From the NCBI GenBank assembly GCA_036346225.1, contig JARFIW010000999.1, forward strand, positions 4,571,001 to 4,635,000: 64,000 nt of DNA, read 5' to 3'. This document shows positions 55,929 through 64,000 of the stretch, in pieces (position 1 is the stretch's first letter; every line of letters begins with the position of its first letter). Source of the stretch: Platerodrilus igneus. Lineage: Eukaryota; Arthropoda; Insecta; Coleoptera; Lycidae. The notes under the pieces are model-generated. The model searched no databases and was not told the origin of the DNA. It saw nothing but the letters and a program-made list of their open reading frames with translations. A program made the translations under genes and the position numbers.

Positions 55929-58120
55929 CTCATATTTAGACCAGGGTAGAAAATTAAATAATCACATCAAATAATTTTAATCACCGTGTATAATGAATAT
56001 TATTAGATAATACGCTTTATTAAAACCATGAAGCATAAATAAATTCGGTCGTTTCAGTAAAAATAAGAGATTTAAATCATGTACAAGACGCTTTATATCA
56101 AAAGAAACAGTATTAACAAGCTCTACGTAAGAAACAAATAGAAATTACGTGCAAAAATTTATATTAATTAACCCTATTTTAAGTACCGGTATTAAACAAA
56201 ATGTACTGATAATAATTGAATATTTAATTAGGATTCACTGAAAATTAAAAGGGTATTATTTTAATTGGAGTTAATTGAACCGTTAGTAACATATAATATC
56301 TATAGAAACTTGTAAAAACCCAATAAAATGCAAATCCTAGAAGTGTTAGTTAGAAGTAGGATGTTTGAACACACCTGCGTATTTTAAAAGGTAATTTCAG
56401 TTTAATTTGTTTAGATAAACATGTCGATTCTAAGGATATTGGAAACGGTCAGATGCTTTAGCACGAAATACAAAACAGGGTTTATTTAAAAAGCTCATTC
56501 TGCGTAAATTTTGTAGATAACAAATGGTTTCAAAGAATTTTGGAGAAACCGGGGCTTAATATTCACGGGAAGGCGCGATACGGGGTTATTTAACCCAGAT
56601 AGTCCACATGGACTGAAAATAATCGATAATAAAGAATATCAATTTGCACCAATACGAACAGGTTAGAAAAGGAAAGAGAAAATGCGTCAAGCAAAGACAC
56701 ATATAGTAAAAGGCGTGATTTAAGCAACGTCACGAGGGTCACAATTGGTTGAAAATAGGATGCAAATATCAGAGGTAGAAACAACGATTTCTGTATAAAA
56801 GTCAATTTGTTATTCTCGGACATGTTTGCGTGCCGTGTGAGAATTTCTGAGATTTTCAACTGGCGAGTGCAAAATTCGTAAAAACCGACGCACAGGCTAC
56901 GGACTGGGAACCTAGCATGCAAAATTCGTAAGAATTGTCTGTTTTGAGGACAAAAGCGGCGTGCCGGCTATCCGCTATATATACCGGTGGTAATATGAAT
57001 TTCGCTCTCTTAGACTTTTGACTATTCGATGCGTTACAAGCTCTTAGATCTTCGACTTGATTGAACGCGTTAAACAGTGCTTTTTAGTTTTCCGGTTTTA
57101 ATATTAAATAATTTAAACAGTTTGCTCGAATATTATGTGATTTAAAACAGCTTGTTATTTACGTGCTAACATGAATGTACTTGAGTGCACTTAGATACAA
57201 GGTAATAAAATTTAGTATCACTGTACCAATTAGTAAAATTTACAACGACAAATGTATACACAAAAGTAGGCAGTTTTGGCGTATATTGGTGAAAGAAGTA
57301 TGAAGTTCTTTGTTATTTTTCGGGGATGTTAATGATTAAATGGTTCATAAACGTGTCTGGATCCACAAAACAAGGGTCAGATATACCCAGATGAGTTCCG
57401 GAAAAGCCCTGAGACAAATTTAAATAAATGGTGATGGAGAAAATTTTAAAAGCGTTGAGAATCAGAAGCCGTAAATATAACCCAGTTGGAATGGTGTGAT
57501 TAACAAAAGGGACGATGTACATTGAAGCTACGAGTGCAAGTAACCTTCAGGTAAATTATACTATTTTGTTCGATTTTTGATGTTTTGGTGTGTGTTGAAT
57601 AACTTTACAATTTGTTTATTTAAAATGGACAGTAGTGAAATTGTACTAACAATAATATTTTAATTTTAAGGTGAAATTTGCTTGTTTAAGTAGAAAGGGG
57701 TATTTAGTATTGATGTTCTGGATTATGATGAAAATATGGGTATGTCTTTGAGCTCAATTAGACGAACCTGGTTAATTAACGTAAAGGGGTGGTAGATGCT
57801 CCCTTTGTACTCAGACTCAGGTCTGCATATATTGTTATATTAATTAGTAGGCATCCTACAAGGACTTTAATTCTGGATGCACATTAAAAGGATAATAAAT
57901 TTAATCTTGAAATTTTCTGATACTGAAATTTATGCTGAATTTTAATTTTGAAATTTTAATGTATTGTGAATATTGATGTAAATAGAGTTAACGTTGATGT
58001 TTGTGGTAGGAATGTGTTTGTTTTTTTTTTATGTATGAGGATGAAAGTTATCTAGAGGAGCAGCCGAGGCGATTAACGGAAGAAAATCAATATACCCAGG
58101 TAATTCAAGAGGTGTCACAG

Positions 58121-58122
<2 letters not shown>
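55927..58122 (+). mobile_element. unit R-D: long LTR-like unit
   Basis: This is the copy most similar to R-A (21276-23531); long runs are identical, for example around 56380-56470 and 57180-57300. The TATA box is at about 56973. Its last bases encode a plausible peptide, YEDESYLEEQPRRLTEENQY, in frame into GTGTCACAGCA. It ends in (TA)n with no primer-site-like block after it. The high identity across 30 kb suggests recent amplification or exchange between copies. Confidence 0.6.

Positions 58123-58154
<32 letters not shown>
58123..58154. repeat. (TA)n microsatellite between R-D and S3
   Basis: About 16 TA units separating the 3' ends of R-D (plus) and S3 (minus), which face each other. Confidence 0.9.
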
Positions 58155-58157
<3 letters not shown>

Positions 58158-60271
58158 CGTAGAACGTGCCTTTTGGTCACACGAATTGGTACTTTCTAAA
58201 AAACATTCGAGCCCCACAGATTGGGCGTCATAAATTGCCGTGAAACGTCCATAAAGACCTCTCCAAGTCCAAAAAAAATTTTCAAAAATATAAAATTTTT
58301 ACAAAATTTTCTTACCCGGATTCTGCTTTATCAAATAAATTGCTTCAGCAGCTTCCCTGGCTAGCTCAGCTGTGCCTCCTCTCGGATACCTAAATTCACT
58401 ATCATTCTCTCTACCGTTCACACACCATTCAATAAAATCACAAAATAATACAACAATCATACAATATTTATTTACCACTATTTACAAATAATAATTCATG
58501 GTTATGTACAGTTCGGTGCTCTAATTACACCTCAATAAATACTATCTTTGTAAAGTCCTTGTTTTTAAAATTGAAATTTCGAACACATTTAATGCAACAG
58601 GAGTAAATGTGCCCCAAATAATATCTTATCTTTATTTATTACTGCACACTGGAGTATGGTGAGCTCATGATAACCCAGTTTATTAAAGTATGCTTTCTAT
58701 TTTGCATACTATGACTACAAACTTAATAAACCCATGTACTCTTAACAATTAAATTTAAATTCATCAAAAAATTTAATAAGCTTTACGTACACCTTTCGTT
58801 TTATATTCCCAAAATACCATAATAATAGTCAGTTATACGTATCTTTTCCAATACGTTAAATTACCAAAAATAACCATCAAAGTTCACTCACACATCACAA
58901 ATAATTTCAACAGTTTATATAAAAAAACAGGAAATTCAAATGCGTTACCTGGAAAAAGCGTCAAAAGTCCATCTACGTTGAAGAAGCTCAATATCCCAGA
59001 ACCACTTGGCTTCGAGATTATGCACGCTGCTGCACCAGCTATTTATAGATGACAACTCAGTTTAAGCTGAGCTGCGTGCTATCAATTAACACCAATTCCA
59101 ACTTCCAAATCCATGTATATTACACTTGTTTATTATTGCATAATTAATTTACGAGCTTGTTAAAGTATTTGTGGACCTCAGTTAAATTTAAATTACACTC
59201 TATTATACTCGCGGTACTAACTATAAGGCCACAAATAATCTAATACTATTTCACTGAAGGTTACAAATTTTTAATACTCACAAGCTTTGTCAGTTGATTA
59301 TAATACATTGTTAAGCGCTGCAAAATTAAAGAGGTCCCTTCTAATTCTCCAAGAGTATTTATATCATAAAAATAAGCCCCCTTGGCCACACTTTACGCGT
59401 ACTACTTAATCGAAATTAATATTTCTCCAAATTTTGTATAACCGTTTTAAACTTCTCGAAATATTCCCGCGTCAACACGCTATATCAGACAAACTATTAC
59501 ATCCACCTGTCGCGTGTTCCTCTGTTCTAAAACTAACTATTTCGACCAATAATACATTTCAGTGACGTCTTAAAACTCCGCCTGTAATATCTCTATTTCT
59601 GTCTTATGCATATTTGATGTCGCATTCTAACCTTGCTCGCGTTGTAGAAAATCGATATTGCTGCCCGCATCTTTATGGACTCCACGTGGATCGAATACGT
59701 GCCTACTCAAGTGAACGCTTTTATGCCCATCTTATTCTGAAGCATATTATTGATTGTTCATCCCTTCTGCTCTTTAAGAAACTTTTGTTAGCGTTTATGC
59801 AAAACCACCGACGGTTTGAACAATATTTCCTTGAAGCGCGGCTCGTTATCTTCACAACTAAGCGAAAGATGACTCTTCCAACATGCAGGTGTGCTCAATT
59901 AACGATCATTTAAAATAACACTTCTCGGATCTTACATTTTACAGTATTTTATACAACCAACGTTTGTTCGTTTGTTAAGAAAGCTTTTCGCCTTGGAATT
60001 ATCGATTTTTCATGCTCTGATGCGTTTTCTGACGTTATAACCCGTTAAATTAAACAAAATTAAATTAATTAATAATTTCTATTGGCCTATAAACTGATTT
60101 TCTTTATGAACCTATTGCCTTTTAATCCCTAATTATAAAATTATGTCAATACTTGTTAACTTAAATTAAATAGATGAAATAAATTTTGCGCGTAAATTTT
60201 ATGTTCCTCTCTCTACACAGGGTGTTTGAAATTGCATTGTTTATACTCAAATTTAACCCTTTAAATCCACT

Positions 60272-60273
<2 letters not shown>
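58155..60273 (-). mobile_element. unit S3: inverted long LTR-like unit
   Basis: In its own direction it starts near 60273 (TGTAGTGGATTTAAAGGG) and ends at 58155 in TACGACA|ATATAT. Before the end is a primer-site-like block, TTTATGACGCCCAATCTGTGGG (58210-58235), preceded by TTTCACGGCA. A coding-like tail equivalent to that of S2 lies at 58310-58400 (GTAELAREAAEAIYL), followed by a GGGTAAGA donor-like site. Promoter-region landmarks match S1 and S2 (CAGCAATATCGATTTTC near 59655). The plus-strand frame at 59614-59913 is a chance frame across this non-coding region. Confidence 0.6.

Positions 60274-60308
<35 letters not shown>
60274..60308. repeat. (TA)n microsatellite right of S3
   Basis: About 17 TA units at the TG end of S3; the last (TA)n junction in the window. 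Confidence 0.9.
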
Positions 60309-60311
<3 letters not shown>

Positions 60312-61850
60312 TAGGTGGAAAACGCAAGCAATCAAAACTTGCTTATTTGTATGGTGTGCAAGAAAAGACATCATATATTCAAGTAATAGGACTTAAATCT
60401 GCAGACAAGGCAAAACAAACGTTTATAACAAATTGTTACGTTTATTTTCGGTAATAATTGGTTATTTTATTTACAATAATTTTCAACCCAATACCTTTGA
60501 TAATTAGTTATCCGTTTATTTAAATTACATGTCTACGGTTAAATAAAATCGTTGATTCATAATTAAAAAGATATACCCTGGCTAATAATTTTCAACTAAA
60601 ATCCACTTTGCTTCTAAAACGAAACTTTATTCGATAAATTAAATATCCTGTATATTTTACATGGTAAATTCTTCCGCTAATTAAGAATAAATTCTACTTC
60701 CCAGAATTCCCTAACGTAGTTTACGTTATACTCAGATAGTCGAAAACGTGTTCCAAGTATCCGACAATTGCTTCTTACGTGTTTTCCGTCGGAAGAATTT
60801 GTCGAATTAAAGCTGAGTATTATCCCAATATAAACTGTGTTTTTCCAAGTTAATTCTGAATAGAAATATTACTTTAAACTCTGGTCACTGCCTGAACCAA
60901 ATTGATTTCATTTGCTTTCCAATCTACACAACGGAGACATGTATAGAAATGTTTGGTTGTTTCCGTTTTTCGTTATGAAAATTTCGCGCATGCAATACGG
61001 CGTGGTAGGTATTTAGGATTTTTAGAAAATTGTTTTTTTGTCGAAATTAAATTAATTTTTACTGGTAATTGCTCTAGCTTCTTCTGGTGGCTTTAAATCC
61101 ACGATAAATGGTCATCTCTTGGTGTAATGGGAAGCCAAGTGCATTCTTTCTGGATGTAGGCCTACCTACTCGTTGCAGTTGACTAGCTAGTGACTCAACC
61201 TCGACACGTCAGCAACTTCAAGGGTGAGTGCGACCATATTGGTTAGGATTTTGAGCAGGGGCGAAAGAATTAGTTATGTTTTTAAAAATTCATTGCCTGT
61301 TAAGGAGCTTCAAAAATTAATTTTATTGTGTCAACTATTGGATCTTCTATCCAATATGTCATCTATTGGCTCTTGTAAGTTCAAAGATGTCACCCGTAAG
61401 TATTTAATATGACATCAATTTAGGGATGTATTTTTTGCATTAGATTTAAGTTAAAACCAGAAAATCACGGTTAACAGATAACTTTAACCTTAAGGAATTT
61501 TGCAATACTTTTTCTTTTTTAATATAATAAGTTAGTTTTGAAAATTTCATATTTTTACAGTATTTTTTTGATACCTTTTACCATCTTTTTGATACCTGCC
61601 GTGCAGTGTATTGTGATGAGTTTCTATAATAATTAGTGTTACTAAGTGACTATCTCTGGGTAGCAGCATGGGGATATTTTTAATCATATGCTAGTCCAAT
61701 TTCCTAGCCTGCCCCTAATCCTTACAATTCGTTCCTTATCTGGCTTTAGTGTGTGATATTGTCTGTTGTGTGACGATTATCCGTTCCTTTTCGTAAATTC
61801 TTCTGGTAAGTATTTCTCCTGGTCTATTTTTATTAATATCTTTAACGCCT
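60309..61850. other. unassigned, with a short coding-like stretch at 60313-60455
   Basis: Right after (TA)n, TTTTTAG|GTGGAAAACG looks like a splice acceptor, followed by 45 or so codons (KRKQSKLAYLYGVQEKTSYIQ within it) before TAA. I do not recognise the peptide. From 60433 (TGTTACGTTTATTTTCGG) onward the DNA is AT-rich and could hold an LTR of the neighbouring BEL/Pao element, but no repeat partner is in the window. A GTG-initiated frame at 61224-61412 has no recognised motif. Confidence 0.3.
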
Positions 61851-64000
61851 GCCTTTATTTCCGTAAACGATTACCATCGGGTGTTTGGTTTATTCCCTCA
61901 GCATCCGGCCGGAAAACGTCTGCTATATGCTATTACTCACTTTGCACGTTCAATGGTGGAAAATCTTTCAGTGAGTGTTATGGGTTTGTTGGTTGTAAAC
62001 GTTGCTGCTGTAATTTTTGGTACTGCTAATCCCCGCTTTGTGGTTGCCGTGTATTGTGGAATTTCGTGGTTGTTAAGTCTGCATAACCATGACGGTCCAT
62101 TCCACCATAATACATTGTCCTGTAACTGGAATATTCGTCTACTTAAAATGTCCGAGGGTTACTTTCCTGTTTTTACACAGTACCATTGTTGGAGTATAGT
62201 ATTTCGTTGTATTTTGGCTACTCTGTTGGCGATAAAGGTTTTTGATCTCCCTGAATTTCCCTTAATCCAAGCTAGTGTAATAGTTGAATCCAACCATGCT
62301 GTATAACAAACATCTTGGATCTGTAGTGTTGCTATACTGTTCTTTAATAATTTTAATAGAAGTAACGCTTCCTCGACCGTCTTGCTGCCTTTAAGTGGTG
62401 ACACTCTTTTTCTCGCTGTAAGCATTTTTATTAAGGAACCTTCCTGGATGTATATGACTACTCCGTATGCTTATCGCAAAACCCATGTAACCGTGTTACA
62501 GTTCTCTCATCATGAACTATTTATCGTGGAATTGTAATTTTTTGCAACAGTCGAAGTTGTTCCCGAAATTTCCTCCAACTCTTTTCGATGTCTCCTTTCA
62601 CCTGTTCGTCCAAATTTTGGCCATCTTTCCATATATTTCTGCCTGTATTATTTCTGGTGCCAGTAATCCTAGTGGATTGAAAATTTAGGAGATACAGACC
62701 AGAATCTCCCTTTTAATATTTTTAGCGTGTCCTCTCGCGCAGACCTTATATGAAAGTGTATTTGTTACAGGAGCCCCGTGTACTCCTAATATTTTCTTTG
62801 TTTAGTCGGGATCCAATATTACCTCGTGGTTGCCTTTATGTTCCACATTGATAGCTAGTTCACATAATGAAAACCACCCGATTTTAATAAATCAAAAAGC
62901 TTCTCCTTCAGTTTAAAAAATCTGTGATTAAGTGATCTACATAAAAGTCCTTTGATGCTACCTCGCTAGCTATGGTAAAGTGGTAGTGTTTATCCTGGGT
63001 TAATCGTAGGATGGTTCGAGTCGCCAAAAATAGTGTGGTAGCAGTTCCGAATGATAATCTCGTTGATTGATACTCCTTGGTTCTTGTGGTTTGTTTCTCC
63101 ATAGAATATTTTTTCGATGTCTGCAGTTATGGCGAACTGCTGTCTTCTTCTGCGTACCAAGATGTCTTTTAAATACTGCTGTACCTTGTGCCCGATATCC
63201 ATTAAGTCGTTTAAACTTACTCCTGTGGAAGTTTTTGAGGAGGCATCGAATACTACCCTGAACTTGAATATGTTATCTAACATCCATAGTGCCTGATGGA
63301 AAATGTAGTATCTGCTGTCCTATGTTGATATGTCAGGTTCCTTCATGTGACCCATTGTGAGGTATTCCGCCGTCGTATTCCGATATAATGAACCCGATTT
63401 CTTATTGTTTGAATTTTTTTCTAATTATAAGAGTCTAGCCACTGCAGTCCTTCTTGAATTGCCCAATTCCACTGTGGAATCTTTCGAAAAGTGGATAGCC
63501 ATGGTATATGCCCCTTCTTTTCCTTTTGTAACATAATGCTGGAAACGTTTTCCATAGAAGATGACTTGATGTTTCTCTTCTACTTTCTCATCTACTTCGT
63601 CGAGTTCCCAGAACTTCCTTCATTCGTCCCTTTGTACGTTTTAAACGTTTAGATCCGGTAGTTCAGTCAGGTGTATTGCCAGAAATTATCGCCTGAATGT
63701 TGAGCCTCATTCCTCTTACATATCTATACCTAAAATAATATCTATTGGGCCTGGAGTTGTAAATTCCAAGTCCGCCATGTCTACTTTGTCCCAGACTAAT
63801 ACTATGCCTTTTTGCGTTAACACCCCCGTTAAATGAGGTAACATTAGAATGTTACTAATGATTCAAACCCATTATCCTGCTTGGCGAAAAGCAGCGTACT
63901 GATTTTTCCTTGCACGTACCAATTGTTGTCTTTCTTAACCCGTCGATCGTAGCATGTATTCCTTTCCTTCGTAATGCCAACCGCTGTACCACTTCTTCAG
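61850..64000 (-). pseudogene. BEL/Pao retrotransposon pol, decayed and open at the window edge
   Basis: Read leftwards from the right edge. Protease remnants come first: ATIDGLRKTTIGTC near 63920, then LADPEF-like MADLEFTTPGPIDIILGIDM near 63740, the standard end of the BEL/Pao aspartic protease. Reverse transcriptase follows: EYLTMGHMKEPD (63350), FKFRVVFDASSKTSTGVSLND (63230-63280) and RRQQFAITADIEK (63120). Then comes the BEL/Pao RNase H: LTARKRVSPLK (62400), YTAWLDSTITLAWIKG, FIANRVAKIQ (62215), and LWWNGPSWLCRL (62080). Many stops and frameshifts are present. The integrase was not found, so the copy is truncated or too decayed to read. Confidence 0.8.

Noticed and set aside
9667..60308. 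(TA)n tracts as possible replication origins or centromeric satellite
   Set aside because: They are short and always sit at transposon junctions, so target-site preference explains them better.
61881..62306. 141-aa plus-strand frame resembling a membrane protein
   Set aside because: It is antisense to BEL/Pao RNase H sequence (LWWNGPSWL, WLDSTITLAW) that is unmistakable on minus.

Overview
This is a piece of eukaryotic, AT-rich nuclear DNA, very probably from an insect (a beetle would fit, but nothing here proves the order). It is made almost wholly of transposable elements. I see no convincing host gene, tRNA, rRNA, operon or CRISPR array. The insect assignment rests on the mix of families (mariner with an insect-type helix-turn-helix, a Sailor-like IS630/Tc1/mariner element with 55-57 nt introns, GIY-YIG Penelope-like elements, BEL/Pao, several Ty3/Gypsy lineages and a CR1/Jockey-like LINE) and on long (TA)n tracts.

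Layout. 1-1442: one end of a mariner element. 2321-6110: a CR1/Jockey-like LINE, minus strand. 6160-8859: a nearly complete Sailor-like DNA transposon with terminal inverted repeats and two small introns, carrying a nested 141-bp foldback MITE. 9074-9545: a second, badly decayed mariner. 9667-31352: a nested island in which most junctions are long (TA)n tracts. Its parts are a decayed long LTR-like unit (T) interrupted by Gypsy1, S- and R-type LTR-like units of about 2.1-2.3 kb, two Penelope-like elements, a Penelope-like foldback and a clean 531-bp solo LTR. 33514-37113: Gypsy3, an integrase fragment between direct repeats, itself carrying an R1-like LINE tail. 37114-43600: no recognised genes, but several minisatellites and a foldback. 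43605-45090: remnants of Gypsy4. 48114-52566: Gypsy2, with gag on plus facing the rest of gag and pol on minus, so the element is internally inverted. 53766-60308: another (TA)n-bounded chain of S and R units. About 61850-64000: a decayed BEL/Pao pol, minus strand.

How the parts relate. The R and S units look like sister long-terminal-repeat subfamilies. S units begin TG and end near CA. R units share the CACAGCA end but do not begin TG. Both carry the same internal landmarks and a TATA-box promoter, and they end beside a tRNA-primer-binding-like motif (TGACGCCCAA...GTGGGGCTCG). Gypsy1 has a related primer site. Two Penelope-like elements and one foldback each carry an inverted copy of their own 3' end, and all Penelope-like ends share a short hairpin followed by CGAAACGT, consistent with the hammerhead-type motifs reported in this retroelement class.

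The most interesting observations are the tandem primer-site-like blocks in the R/S units, their repeated landing in (TA)n, the spliced Sailor-like transposase with its wide catalytic spacing, the recurrent inverted Penelope termini and the internally inverted Gypsy2. All calls come from reading the sequence; no database search was run.
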